In this document: positions 1 through 8,652 of the stretch, piece after piece
Layout of the letters: each line of letters begins with the position of its first letter
Numbering within the stretch: the stretch's first letter is position 1
NCBI RefSeq assembly: GCF_009862265.1
Contig: NZ_WWGX01000044.1
Span: 1-64,000 of the forward strand
Source: Streptomyces sp. SID8352
GTDB taxonomy: Bacteria > Actinomycetota > Actinomycetes > Streptomycetales > Streptomycetaceae
Direction of reading: 5' to 3'
Length of the DNA stretch: 64,000 nt
Program-made: the position numbers and the translations under genes
Notes under the pieces: model-generated
What the model was told of the DNA's origin: nothing
Seen by the model: the letters and a program-made list of their open reading frames with translations, nothing else
Databases searched by the model: none

Positions 1-2577
1 AACACCGGGAACGTCACGGTCAAGGACGTGAAGGTCGTCGAGGGCGAGTTCAGCGGCAGCGGCAAGCTGGGTGCGGTGGACTGTCCGGAGGAGGGGACCG
101 CGTCCCTGGCTCCTGGCGAGACGGTGACCTGCACCGCCGCCTACACGGTCACGCAGGCCGATGTGGACGCGGGTTCGGTGGAGAACTCGGCGACGGCGAC
201 GGGTACGCCGCCGTCGGGTGAGCCGCCGGTGTCGCCGCCGTCGAAGACGACGGTGGAGACGGATGACGACCCGGGTCTGTCGGTGGTCAAGTCCGTCTCC
301 GCGGCCGCTCCGGCGGTGGGTGAGGAGATCACCTACCTGTTCGAGGTCACCAACACCGGCAACCTCACGATCAAGGACATCGAGATCAAGGAGGGCGACT
401 TCACCGGCAGCGGGAAGCTCGGCGAGGTGGTCTGCCCCGCCGGGGCGGGTTCGCTGGCGCCGGGTGCGTCGGTGACCTGCACCGCCGCCTACACGGTCAC
501 CCAGGCCGATATCGATGCGGGCACGATCACCAACTCGGCGACCGCGACGGGTGTTCCTCCTCGGGGTGAGCCGCCGGTGTCGCCGCCGTCGAAGACCATC
601 GTCACCCCGCCGGCCGAGCCGGGCCTGAGCGTGGTCAAGACGGGCCGCAGTGCCGAGCCCGACAAGCTGGTCCTGGGCGAGGAGGTCACCTACGACTTCA
701 CCGTCACCAACACCGGCAACGTCACGATCAAGGACATCAAGGTCAAGGAAGGAGAGTTCACCGGCAGCGGCAAGCTCGGCGACGTGGTCTGCCCGGAGGA
801 CGCGGTGTCGCTGGCGCCGGGTGCGTCGGTGACCTGCACCGCCGCCTACACGGTCACCCAGGCCGACGTGGACGCCGGGTCCATCGAGAACAGTGCGACG
901 GTGACGGGTACGCCGCCCTCCGGTGAGCCGCCGGTGTCGCCGCCGTCGAAGACCATCGTCCCGGCGCCGCAGGAGCCTGCTCTCGCGGTGGTCAAGACCG
1001 CCTCCGTGGACAGGCTCGTCGCAGGTGAGGAGATCACCTACCGGTTCGCCGTCACCAACACCGGCAACGTCACCCTCACCGACGTCAAGGTCGACGAGGG
1101 CGACTTCACCGGCCACGGGAAGCTCGGCGCGGTGGACTGCCCCGCCGGTACGGCCTCCCTGGCGCCGGGCGACAGCGTCCTGTGCACCGCCCTCTACACG
1201 GTCACCCAGGCCGACGTGGACCAGGGCTCGGTGGAGAACAGCGCGACCGCGACCGGTACCCCGCCGTCGGGCGAGCCGCCCGTCTCACCGCCGTCGAAGA
1301 CCACGGTGGACGCGCCCGGCGAGCCCGGCCTGTCCGTCGTCAAGTCCGCCACCGGCGGTGCGGAGGGTGAACTCGTCGTGGGTGAGGAGATCACCTACGC
1401 CTTCACCGTCCGCAACACCGGCAACGTCACCCTCAAGGACGTGAAGGTCGAGGAGGGCGAGTTCACCGGCCACGGCAAGCTCGGCGACATCGACTGCCCC
1501 GAAGGTGCCGCCTCCCTCGCACCCGGGGACACCCTCACCTGCACCGCCGTCTACACGGTCACCCAGGCCGACGTGGACCAGGGCTCGGTGAAGAACACGG
1601 CCACCGCGACCGGCACCCCGCCCTCCGGTGAGGTCCCCGTCTCCCCGCCGTCCGAGGTGAGCGTGCCGCAGGACCCGAAGCCCGCGCTGACCGTGGTCAA
1701 GAGTGCCGGCGACGACACCCCCGCCACACTCGTCGCGGGTGAGGAGATCACCTACCGGTTCACCGTCACCAACACCGGCAACGTCACCCTCAAGGACGTC
1801 AAGGTCAAGGAAGGAGAGTTCACCGGCACCGGCAAGCTCGGCGCAGTCGACTGCCCCGAGCAGGCCGCCTCCCTCGCCCCGGGTGCCACGCTGACCTGCA
1901 CCGCCCTCTACACGGTCACACAGGCCGACGCGGACGCCGGGTCGATCACCAACACCGCCACCGCGACCGGCACCCCGCCCTCCGGCGGGACGCCCGTCTC
2001 CCCGCCGTCCGGGGTGACCGTCCCGTCCGACGGACGGGCCCTGCTCACCCTCACCAAGACGGCCGACGTCACCGACACCGACCGCGACGGCACCACGGGC
2101 ACCGGTGACCGGATCGACTGGAAGCTCCTGGCCGCCAACCAGGGCACCCTGACCGTCACCGACATCAAGGTCTCCGACCCCACCGCCGGAGAGGTCACCT
2201 GCCCCGCCACCAGCCTCGCCCCCGGCGAGACCATGGAATGCACCACCAGGCCCCACACCATCACCGCCGACGAGGCCGCCACCGGAAAGGTCACCAACAC
2301 CGCCACCGCCTCCGGCCGCGCCGGCACCACCCCGGTCGTCTCACCCGAGGCCACCGCAACCGTCCCCACCCAGCCCGGCCAGCCCACCCCCGGCCAGCCC
2401 GGCCAGCCCGCAACCCCGGGCCAGCCCGGCCAGCCCAGCACCCCGGCCCCCGGCGGGATCTCCGGGATCATGGCCCGCACCGGCACCACGGTGTTCATCG
2501 CGGCCGCCCTGGCCACCGCCCTCCTGATCACCGGAGGAACAGCCCTGGCCATCACCAGACGGCGGCGCCGCACCTGA
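1..2577 (+). CDS. Repeat-rich cell-wall-anchored surface protein (5' end outside window)
   Basis: The reading frame is open from base 1, and the first codons already encode a repeat core (NTGNVTVKD), so the true start lies upstream. The protein is built of 116-119-residue beta-sandwich-like repeats of the DUF11/DUF7507 kind. Each has an NTGN core, a CP...SLAPG...CTA segment and a YTVTQAD segment. Six YTVTQAD copies lie near 142, 490, 847, 1195, 1552 and 1909, followed by a more divergent seventh domain. The C terminus has a GQP-rich wall-spanning region, the motif MARTG (close to the streptomycete LAxTG sortase signal), a hydrophobic helix and an RRRRR tail. I infer a sortase-anchored surface protein; its ligand is unknown. 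Confidence 0.8.
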   Translation, partial: NTGNVTVKDVKVVEGEFSGSGKLGAVDCPEEGTASLAPGETVTCTAAYTVTQADVDAGSVENSATATGTPPSGEPPVSPPSKTTVETDDDPGLSVVKSVSAAAPAVGEEITYLFEVTNTGNLTIKDIEIKEGDFTGSGKLGEVVCPAGAGSLAPGASVTCTAAYTVTQADIDAGTITNSATATGVPPRGEPPVSPPSKTIVTPPAEPGLSVVKTGRSAEPDKLVLGEEVTYDFTVTNTGNVTIKDIKVKEGEFTGSGKLGDVVCPEDAVSLAPGASVTCTAAYTVTQADVDAGSIENSATVTGTPPSGEPPVSPPSKTIVPAPQEPALAVVKTASVDRLVAGEEITYRFAVTNTGNVTLTDVKVDEGDFTGHGKLGAVDCPAGTASLAPGDSVLCTALYTVTQADVDQGSVENSATATGTPPSGEPPVSPPSKTTVDAPGEPGLSVVKSATGGAEGELVVGEEITYAFTVRNTGNVTLKDVKVEEGEFTGHGKLGDIDCPEGAASLAPGDTLTCTAVYTVTQADVDQGSVKNTATATGTPPSGEVPVSPPSEVSVPQDPKPALTVVKSAGDDTPATLVAGEEITYRFTVTNTGNVTLKDVKVKEGEFTGTGKLGAVDCPEQAASLAPGATLTCTALYTVTQADADAGSITNTATATGTPPSGGTPVSPPSGVTVPSDGRALLTLTKTADVTDTDRDGTTGTGDRIDWKLLAANQGTLTVTDIKVSDPTAGEVTCPATSLAPGETMECTTRPHTITADEAATGKVTNTATASGRAGTTPVVSPEATATVPTQPGQPTPGQPGQPATPGQPGQPSTPAPGGISGIMARTGTTVFIAAALATALLITGGTALAITRRRRRT

Positions 2578-2670
2578 CGCCCGCCACCCCGACCCGGTGA
2601 CCGCGACAACCAGCCACGGCCACCGGGCCCCAACACGCGGGGCACCCTCCCCACCCCGCACCACCCACCA

Positions 2671-2701
2671 CGCCCCCGCCCCGCACCACGGGACGGGGGC
2701 G
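2671..2701 (+). terminator. Hairpin after the surface protein gene
   Basis: A 12-base GC-rich arm at 2671-2682 pairs with 2690-2701 with one mismatch. It lies between the surface protein and the cupin gene. There is no U tract, which is common for Streptomyces terminators. Confidence 0.5.
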
Positions 2702-2772
2702 CGGTGCCGTCACGGCCCGGGATACCCCACTCGGCCCTTGGGCGGGGGAGGGGCGGTGGCGAGACTGGGGGC

Positions 2773-3105
2773 ATGCAGAAGATCTCGCTCGACGCGCTCG
2801 CCCGGGAACACCTCGAACGCGCCGCCGCCTCCTCCAGCGGGCGCAGCGCCACCACGGTGCACGGCGGCCATGAACTGGTGCTCCGGCAGACCCTGCTCGC
2901 CCTCACCGCAGGCACCGGCCTCGCGGAGCACGACAGCCCCGGTGAGGCGACCCTCCAGGTGCTGCGCGGCCGGGTGCGCCTGACCAGCGGCGACGATGCC
3001 TGGGAGGGCCGGGACGGCGACCTCGTGGTGATCCCGCCCGCCCGGCACGCCCTGGACGCCCTGGAGGACTCCGCGGTCCTCCTCACCGTCGCCAAGCCCG
3101 CCTAG
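2773..3105 (+). CDS. Small cupin-domain protein
   Basis: This 110-residue protein is a single small cupin barrel. The HDSPGEATLQVLRG segment resembles cupin motif 1 (G..H.H...E...VL.G), and GDLVVIPPARHALDALED resembles motif 2 (G.....P...H). Only some of the usual metal-binding histidines are present. The ATG at 2773 was chosen because it opens the conserved domain. The reading frame could begin further upstream at 2704, but the extra residues look non-coding. Substrate and function are unknown. Its TAG stop is directly abutted by a repeated hairpin element. Confidence 0.7.
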   Translation: MQKISLDALAREHLERAAASSSGRSATTVHGGHELVLRQTLLALTAGTGLAEHDSPGEATLQVLRGRVRLTSGDDAWEGRDGDLVVIPPARHALDALEDSAVLLTVAKPA

Positions 3106-3165
3106 GGCCTCTCGTCCGGATCATGCCGGGCTCGCGGGCCCCGGCCCGATCCAAACGGAAGACCC
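3105..3165. repeat. Short copy of a dispersed hairpin element
   Basis: An imperfect inverted repeat has outer arms near 3105-3122 and 3148-3165, differing mainly by C/T transitions, around a GC-rich centre. The first 40 bases match the left end of a longer element at 36545-36696, and CCCGATCCAAACG matches its right end. It lies exactly between two convergent genes and abuts the TAG stop of the cupin gene. It probably also acts as a bidirectional terminator. Confidence 0.65.
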
Positions 3166-3170
3166 TTGTA

Positions 3171-4280
3171 CTACAACGGTGCTTGGCCTCCGACGGCGTC
3201 GGCCTCTTCCGGGTCGGTGCCACCGCTGCCGCCGGTGCCGCTCTCGAGAATGGAGACGATCGAGAACAACGAGAAGCAAACGCCTCCGAGACCGACCAGG
3301 ACCCGCGCCGCAATGATCACTGAGGGGTCGGCGGACTCGAACAGGAACGTGGAGAGGAACAGGCAGAGCAGGGCCGTGCCGACCGGTATCAGTGGAACCC
3401 GGTTGGCCAGCGGAGCCCTTCGCCGCCAGACCAGGGCCAGCAGCAGCACCTTGCTGAGAATGCTCCAGCAGATCAGTCCGAGACCGATCAGAACGTAGGC
3501 GGCGGCGAGCTGGGAGGACCGGGTGTGCACGGAGATGAGAACCAGAGCCCACACGACACCCATGGCGCCGAGCGCGGCGGCCGCAGTGGGCCAGACGACG
3601 CGCTCGCGGGGGATGTAGGTGTTCTGGATCTGCCGCAGAATGCTGGCCACCAGTCCGATCAGGCTGGTGCAGACGAGCGCCAGGCCGACCATCACGTGGC
3701 CGGCGGTGAAACGCTCGTCCTCTCCTCCGCCGCCTCCGCCCGCGAGCAGGACGATGGCCCATGCCCAGGTGGCGAGGGACGCCAGGGCCGGGAGCGCCGG
3801 CAGAGTGCGGACGGTGAGCGGGCCGAAGGGCGCCGGCGTGAGAGGCGGAGATCCCTCGGGCAGCGCGGAGTTCTTGGTGATCTGCACGAACCGGGTGGAG
3901 GCACTCGCCACACAGGAGACGCAGACGCAGATCATGCCGAGCCCGAAGACCACGTGTCCGGCGATGAAATCGGCCGGCGGTCCGGGCGTCCCGGCCAGCA
4001 GGGAGAGCCCGTAGCCGATGGTGACACCACTGACCGCGAAGCCGAGCACCGGATACATCATCCGGTCCAGGGCCGTGTACCGGTCGATGAGCTGTCTGAT
4101 GATCGTCGCCGCGGTGGCGAACAGGCACAGGCAGATCGACGCCAGGAAGACGAGGACCAGGCCGGCGACCCGCGCGCTCGGCCCGGACGCGTGTGCGAGG
4201 ACATAGCCGCCCAGGGCGGCGGACACGGCGCTCATGAGCAGGGGAATGGCCCGGAACAGGACACTGATCCTGTAGTTCAT
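3171..4280 (-). CDS. yhiM: YhiM-like (DUF2776) inner-membrane protein
   Basis: The 369-residue protein consists of about ten hydrophobic helices. It closely resembles Escherichia coli YhiM as remembered: an N terminus MNYRISVLFR...IPLLMS, internal AGHV segments, ALVWRR..LANR.P.IPV, and a C terminus RVLVGLG.VCF.LFSIVSILE. YhiM has been linked to survival at low pH, but its molecular activity is not settled. The ATG at 4280 has AGGAG five bases upstream and matches the family N terminus. An in-frame ATG ten codons earlier (4310) is less likely. This family is better known in proteobacteria. Flanking by a dispersed repeat and an IS remnant suggests acquisition by transfer. Confidence 0.85.
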   Translation of the reverse strand: MNYRISVLFRAIPLLMSAVSAALGGYVLAHASGPSARVAGLVLVFLASICLCLFATAATIIRQLIDRYTALDRMMYPVLGFAVSGVTIGYGLSLLAGTPGPPADFIAGHVVFGLGMICVCVSCVASASTRFVQITKNSALPEGSPPLTPAPFGPLTVRTLPALPALASLATWAWAIVLLAGGGGGGEDERFTAGHVMVGLALVCTSLIGLVASILRQIQNTYIPRERVVWPTAAAALGAMGVVWALVLISVHTRSSQLAAAYVLIGLGLICWSILSKVLLLALVWRRRAPLANRVPLIPVGTALLCLFLSTFLFESADPSVIIAARVLVGLGGVCFSLFSIVSILESGTGGSGGTDPEEADAVGGQAPL

Positions 4281-4392
4281 CAGGACTCCTGAGAACGATG
4301 TCTCAGCCAATCGTCATGCCGAGTCCGTCGAGCTGCCACCGGGAGATCGTCTGGTGACCTGCGCCGGGAGCGTCTGATCAACGGCGGATCCG

Positions 4393-4572
4393 ATGATCAA
4401 GGAAACGCCGGAGACGACCGAGACTGTCGTCGAGCGGGAGTCCGTGGAGAAGTCGGCGGTCACGCCGGTGCCGGCCGCGTCGGACGAGCAGTTCGTCGCG
4501 ATGCCCGTCAAACTCAACGACCAAGGGCAGAGGTTGAGTTGGCACACCCGCGTGCCGCGGGCACGCACCTGA
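4393..4572 (+). pseudogene. Remnant of an IS256-type transposase N terminus
   Basis: A 59-codon frame begins MIKETPETTETVVERESVEK and continues through SDEQFVAM. This resembles, from memory, the N terminus of streptomycete mutator/IS256-family transposases (VVERE..EK.AVTPVPAASDEQLVAML). After about 38 residues the similarity is lost and the frame soon stops. The catalytic DDE region is absent. I see no good ribosome binding site, so this is probably a decayed fragment rather than a functional gene. Confidence 0.5.
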
Positions 4573-4671
4573 CGCCGGGCGGCCGTCCCACGGGCGACGG
4601 CGGCGGTCGCCGGACAGGACCCGGGCCGTCCCGCGTCCCGGCGCCGTCCGGCCAGGGACGCCGACGCCCGC

Positions 4672-4977
4672 CTACGACCGCGCGTCGCCGCCCGCCGTCA
4701 GTCTCGACAGACGGCCCAGCAGCCGCGCGTGGACCGTGGTCGCCGCCGCGACGACGCTCGCGAGGGTCGCCGGGCCGAGCACGCCCAGCGGGGCCGGCCA
4801 CTGGCGCAGCTCGCTGTCGCAGCCGTGGCCGGGCCGCTGGAACGGGGCCATCAGCGGGCCCTCGCACCGCGGCTCACCGGCGTAGCTCTCGGGGCCGTAG
4901 GAGGAGGGCATCAGGACCGCGAGGCACAGCCACAGCGCCGGCGCCACGACCAGGAACGCCATCGACCACTTGTCCAT
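4672..4977 (-). CDS. Small membrane protein, probably frameshifted near its N terminus
   Basis: The first ATG-started frame gives 101 residues: MDKWSMAFLVVAPALWLCL (helix 1), a Cys-containing external loop, then a second hydrophobic segment (LGVLGPATLASVVAAAT). Upstream in the same frame is plausible coding sequence (GDAERRRLARDAGR) but no ATG or GTG before a stop at 5218-5220. An ATG at 5204 with GGGGGA five bases upstream lies in another frame. The two frames would join if a heptamer run at 5081-5101 gained one copy or lost two. The gene is therefore either a slip-broken longer protein or starts at 4977. Function is unknown. Confidence 0.55.
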   Translation of the reverse strand: MDKWSMAFLVVAPALWLCLAVLMPSSYGPESYAGEPRCEGPLMAPFQRPGHGCDSELRQWPAPLGVLGPATLASVVAAATTVHARLLGRLSRLTAGGDARS

Positions 4978-5080
4978 GCGACCCGCGTCCCGCGCCAGGC
5001 GCCGCCGCTCGGCGTCCCCGGCGCCCGGGACGCCCCCGTCGGCCCGGCCGTCGCCGGTGGCGGGGACGCTCCCGCCGTCC

Positions 5081-5101
5081 GCGGTCCGCGGTCCGCGGTC
5101 C
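5081..5101. repeat. Three tandem GCGGTCC heptamers
   Basis: Exact copies lie at 5081-5087, 5088-5094 and 5095-5101, inside the probable N-terminal coding part of the small membrane protein gene. Copy-number change by one unit shifts the frame. Confidence 0.85.
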
Positions 5102-5204
5102 CGGCTCCGGCCTCGGCTCCGTCGGTGGCCCGGGGCCGGGTTCCGTCCCCGGCCCGGGTCCCGGCCCCGCCCCCGTTTGTCCCGTTCGTGCCGGTCGCCG
5201 TCAT

Positions 5205-5693
5205 ACCGTCCCCCGGATCAAGATCGTCGGATGAGCGCCGGACGACCTCTGACGCGGGGGTGTGCGGGGGTGGCCGCGTGTGAGCGGCGGTGAGCTGGGG
5301 TACAGTCATCCGCTTCGATTGGCCAGTGCGGCGCCCCGTGTGGCAGACTAGCGGGGTTGCTCGGTCGAGTGCCGATGCTGTGCGCCTCCCGCCGGGAGGA
5401 CCGGAAGCGAGTCCCACAGTACTCGTCGCCCCAACTGCCCACCGGGCAGCGCTGAGGCGGACGTACGGGAATCTTCCGGGAAGTGTCAGCGGGGTACCGG
5501 CCAGGCGCCCGGTGGGCCTCTCGCCCCCGGTCCGCGGTTCCGGAAGGGCCCGCACTTCCCCGTGCAGGGATGTTCGAACAAGGGACATCTGTGTCAGCGG
5601 AAGCGCGACACGCCCGACCGCGTGGGTCGGAGAAGAGAAGTACGGAACACCGGGCTCCGGAGCGTTTACGAGAGACAGGACTACGAAGTAGCC
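5205..5693 (+). other. Long leader region upstream of rpsJ
   Basis: About 490 bases lie between the ATG at 5204 (minus strand) and rpsJ. The region must hold the promoter of the S10 cluster and a leader of several hundred bases. Several short GC-rich dyads are visible (for example around 5466-5485 and 5500-5545). I could not identify a known ribosomal-protein leader fold, and no convincing gene is present. Confidence 0.5.
5319..5349 (+). promoter_or_regulatory. Candidate promoter of the S10 ribosomal protein cluster
   Basis: TTGGCC at 5319-5324 and CAGACT at 5344-5349 are separated by 19 bases. The -10 resembles the TAGACT form common in streptomycete housekeeping promoters, but the spacing is long, so this is tentative. 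Confidence 0.3.
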
Positions 5694-6002
5694 ATGGCGG
5701 GACAGAAGATCCGCATCCGGCTCAAGGCCTACGACCACGAGGTCATCGACTCCTCGGCGAAGAAGATCGTCGAGACGGTGACCCGCACTGGTGCGTCGGT
5801 CGCGGGCCCGGTGCCGCTGCCCACTGAGAAGAACGTGTACTGCGTCATCAAGTCGCCGCACAAGTACAAGGACTCGCGCGAGCACTTCGAGATGCGCACG
5901 CACAAGCGCCTGATCGACATCCTCGACCCGACGCCCAAGACCGTTGACTCTCTGATGCGACTCGACCTCCCGGCCGGTGTCGACATCGAGATCAAGCTCT
6001 GA
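5694..6002 (+). CDS. rpsJ: 30S ribosomal protein S10 (NusE)
   Basis: The 102-residue protein matches S10 throughout, including the signature region SPHKYKDSREHFEMRTHKR. S10 sits in the head of the 30S subunit and also acts as NusE in transcription antitermination with NusB. It is the first gene of the S10 cluster. The ATG at 5694 gives the standard length and the expected N terminus MAGQKIRIRLKAYDHE. Seventeen bases separate it from rplC, so co-transcription is expected. Confidence 0.98.
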   Translation: MAGQKIRIRLKAYDHEVIDSSAKKIVETVTRTGASVAGPVPLPTEKNVYCVIKSPHKYKDSREHFEMRTHKRLIDILDPTPKTVDSLMRLDLPAGVDIEIKL

Positions 6003-6019
6003 GGGCCGGTGATCTGAAG

Positions 6020-6664
6020 ATGACCAAGCAGATCAAGGGCATCCTGGGCGAGAAGCTCGGCATGACGCAGGTGTGGGACGAGAACAACCGCGTTGTTCCC
6101 GTCACCGTCGTCAAGGCCGGCCCCAACGTCGTCACCCAGGTCCGCACGAACGACGCCGACGGCTACGAGTCCGTCCAGATCGCCTTCGGCGAGATCGACC
6201 CGCGCAAGGTGAACAAGCCCCTCAAGGGCCACTTCGCCAAGGCCGACGTCACCCCCCGCCGCCACCTCGTGGAGATCCGCACGTCGGACGCCAGCGAGTA
6301 CACCCTCGGCCAGGAAGTCACCGCCGAGGTGTTCGAGGCCGGCGTGAAGGTCGACGTCACCGGCAAGAGCAAGGGCAAGGGCTTCGCCGGTGTCATGAAG
6401 CGCCACAACTTCCACGGTCTCGGCGCCGGACACGGCACGCAGCGCAAGCACCGCTCGCCCGGTTCCATCGGTGGCTGCGCCACCCCGGGCCGCGTGTTCA
6501 AGGGCCTCCGCATGGCCGGCCGCATGGGCAACGAGCGGGTCACCACCCAGAACCTGACCGTCCACGCCGTTGACGCGGAGAAGGGTCTGCTGCTCATCAA
6601 GGGCGCGGTTCCCGGTCCGAACGGCGGCCTCGTCCTGGTCCGCACCGCGGCCAAGGGGGCCTGA
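6020..6664 (+). CDS. rplC: 50S ribosomal protein L3
   Basis: The 214-residue protein begins MTKQIKGILGEKLGMTQ, typical of L3, and contains the GHGTQRKHRSPGSIGGC loop that reaches toward the peptidyl transferase centre. L3 is one of the two proteins that start assembly of the 50S subunit. Length is normal for the family. Eight bases separate it from rplD. Confidence 0.98.
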   Translation: MTKQIKGILGEKLGMTQVWDENNRVVPVTVVKAGPNVVTQVRTNDADGYESVQIAFGEIDPRKVNKPLKGHFAKADVTPRRHLVEIRTSDASEYTLGQEVTAEVFEAGVKVDVTGKSKGKGFAGVMKRHNFHGLGAGHGTQRKHRSPGSIGGCATPGRVFKGLRMAGRMGNERVTTQNLTVHAVDAEKGLLLIKGAVPGPNGGLVLVRTAAKGA

Positions 6665-6672
6665 GGTAACCG

Positions 6673-7332
6673 ATGAGCACTGTTGACATCCTTTCGCCTG
6701 CCGGCGAGAAGACCGGAAGCGTCGAACTCCCCGCGGAGATCTTCGGCGTGGAGAAGATCAGCATTCCGCTGATCCACCAGGTCGTCGTCGCGCAGAACGC
6801 CGCCGCGCGTCAGGGCACGCACAAGACCAAGCGTCGTGGCGAGGTCCGCGGTGGCGGCAAGAAGCCGTACCGCCAGAAGGGCACCGGCCGCGCCCGTCAG
6901 GGCTCGACCCGCGCTCCGCAGTTCGCCGGCGGTGGCGTCGTCCACGGCCCGCAGCCGCGTGACTACTCGCAGCGGACCCCCAAGAAGATGAAGGCCGCGG
7001 CCCTGCGCCACGCCCTCACCGACCGGGCCCGCCACAACCGCATCCACGTCGTCACCGGCGTGATCGAGGGCGAGACCCCCTCCACGAAGTCCGCCCGGAC
7101 GCTGTTCGGCAAGATCTCGGAGCGCAAGAACCTGCTCCTGGTCGCCGTCCGCGCCGACGAGGCCGCGTGGCTGTCCGCCCGCAACCTGCCCCAGGTCCAC
7201 ATCCTGGAGCCGGGCCAGCTCAACACGTACGACGTTCTCGTCTCGGACGACGTGGTCTTCACCCAGGCCGCTTTCGAGTCCTTCGTCGCCGGCCCGAACA
7301 AGGCCAACGACACCGAAGGGAGCGAGGCCTGA
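6673..7332 (+). CDS. rplD: 50S ribosomal protein L4
   Basis: The 219-residue protein carries the L4 extended loop (GTHKTKRRGEVRGGGKKPYRQK) that lines the nascent peptide exit tunnel. In E. coli L4 also represses the S10 operon. I see no leader here that would prove the same control. Its TGA overlaps the ATG of rplW by one base, which indicates translational coupling. Confidence 0.98.
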   Translation: MSTVDILSPAGEKTGSVELPAEIFGVEKISIPLIHQVVVAQNAAARQGTHKTKRRGEVRGGGKKPYRQKGTGRARQGSTRAPQFAGGGVVHGPQPRDYSQRTPKKMKAAALRHALTDRARHNRIHVVTGVIEGETPSTKSARTLFGKISERKNLLLVAVRADEAAWLSARNLPQVHILEPGQLNTYDVLVSDDVVFTQAAFESFVAGPNKANDTEGSEA

Positions 7333-7751
7333 TGGCTACGCGTCACCCCTCCATCGCCTCCAAGGCGGCCAAGGCCGCCAAGGCCGCGCGGGTCGCCAAG
7401 GCGCGCCGCCACGCCGCCGAGGGCAAGAACACCGTCGTCACCCCGGCCAGCAAGGCGTACACGGACCCCCGTGACGTGCTGCTGAAGCCGGTCGTGTCGG
7501 AGAAGAGCTACGCCCTCCTCGACGAGAACAAGTACACGTTCGTCGTCGACCCGCGGGCCAACAAGACCCAGATCAAGGAGGCCGTGCAGTCGGTCTTCTC
7601 GGTCAAGGTCACCGGGGTCAACACGATCAACCGCCAGGGCAAGCGCAAGCGCACCCGCACGGGCTTCGGCAAGCGCGCCGACAGCAAGCGCGCGATCGTG
7701 ACCCTTGCCGAGGGCGACCGTATCGACATCTTCGGCGGTCCGACCTCCTGA
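7332..7751 (+). CDS. rplW: 50S ribosomal protein L23
   Basis: The 139-residue protein has the L23 core from about residue 45 (DPRDVLLKPVVSEKSYAL). It is preceded by an Ala/Lys/Arg-rich extension of about 40 residues (MATRHPSIASKAAKAAKAAR) that I recall from other streptomycetes. L23 sits at the tunnel exit and docks trigger factor and SRP. The start overlaps the rplD stop, which fixes the ATG at 7332. Confidence 0.97.
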   Translation: MATRHPSIASKAAKAAKAARVAKARRHAAEGKNTVVTPASKAYTDPRDVLLKPVVSEKSYALLDENKYTFVVDPRANKTQIKEAVQSVFSVKVTGVNTINRQGKRKRTRTGFGKRADSKRAIVTLAEGDRIDIFGGPTS

Positions 7752-7803
7752 CGGAGGTCCGGATCGTCCCGGATTTCGGAACACTTCCGAGGACTGAGAG
7801 ACA

Positions 7804-8640
7804 ATGGGAATCCGCAAGTACAAGCCGACGACGCCGGGCCGCCGTGGCTCCTCCGTCGCCGACTTCGTCGAAGTAACGCGGTCCACGCCGGAGAAGTCGC
7901 TGGTCCGCCCCCTGCACAGCAAGGGCGGCCGTAACAACGCCGGTCGTGTGACCGTTCGCCACCAGGGTGGCGGACACAAGCGCGCCTACCGCGTGATCGA
8001 CTTCCGTCGTCACGACAAGGACGGCGTGCCGGCCAAGGTCGCGCACATCGAGTACGACCCCAACCGCACCGCGCGCATCGCGCTGCTGCACTACGCCGAC
8101 GGCGAGAAGCGCTACATCCTCGCCCCGCGCAACCTGCAGCAGGGCGACCGGGTGGAGAACGGCCCGACGGCCGACATCAAGCCCGGCAACAACCTGTCGC
8201 TGCGCAACATCCCGGTCGGTACCACGATCCACGCGATCGAGCTCCGCCCCGGTGGCGGCGCCAAGCTCGCGCGCTCGGCCGGTACCTCCGTGCAGCTGCT
8301 CGCGAAGGAGGGCGCCTACGCCCACCTGCGCATGCCGTCCGGTGAGATCCGCCTGGTCGACGTCCGCTGCCGCGCCACCATCGGCGAGGTCGGCAACGCC
8401 GAGCAGAGCAACATCAACTGGGGCAAGGCGGGCCGCAAGCGGTGGCTGGGCGTCCGCCCGACCGTCCGTGGTGTGGTCATGAACCCGGTGGACCACCCGC
8501 ACGGTGGTGGTGAGGGCCGGACCTCCGGTGGCCGTCACCCCGTGTCCCCGTGGGGCCAGAAGGAAGGCCGTACTCGTTCGCCCAAGAAGGCGTCGAACAA
8601 GTACATCGTCCGCCGCCGCAAGACGAACAAGAAGCGCTAA
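7804..8640 (+). CDS. rplB: 50S ribosomal protein L2
   Basis: The 278-residue protein begins MGIRKYKPTTPGRRG and contains the conserved NPVDHPHGGGEGR segment near the C terminus, including the histidine associated with peptidyl transfer. L2 bridges the subunits and is essential for the active centre. It follows rplW by 52 bases and precedes rpsS by 12. Confidence 0.98.
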   Translation: MGIRKYKPTTPGRRGSSVADFVEVTRSTPEKSLVRPLHSKGGRNNAGRVTVRHQGGGHKRAYRVIDFRRHDKDGVPAKVAHIEYDPNRTARIALLHYADGEKRYILAPRNLQQGDRVENGPTADIKPGNNLSLRNIPVGTTIHAIELRPGGGAKLARSAGTSVQLLAKEGAYAHLRMPSGEIRLVDVRCRATIGEVGNAEQSNINWGKAGRKRWLGVRPTVRGVVMNPVDHPHGGGEGRTSGGRHPVSPWGQKEGRTRSPKKASNKYIVRRRKTNKKR

Positions 8641-8652
8641 GGACGGGTTGAG

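Noticed and set aside
142..1945. Regular repeats as a possible CRISPR array
   Set aside because: Repeat units are 348-357 bases, in frame and protein-coding; there are no short repeats with unique spacers.
5569..5827. Short upstream reading frame overlapping the rpsJ start
   Set aside because: No ribosome binding site and an Arg/Pro-rich random-looking product; kept as leader sequence.
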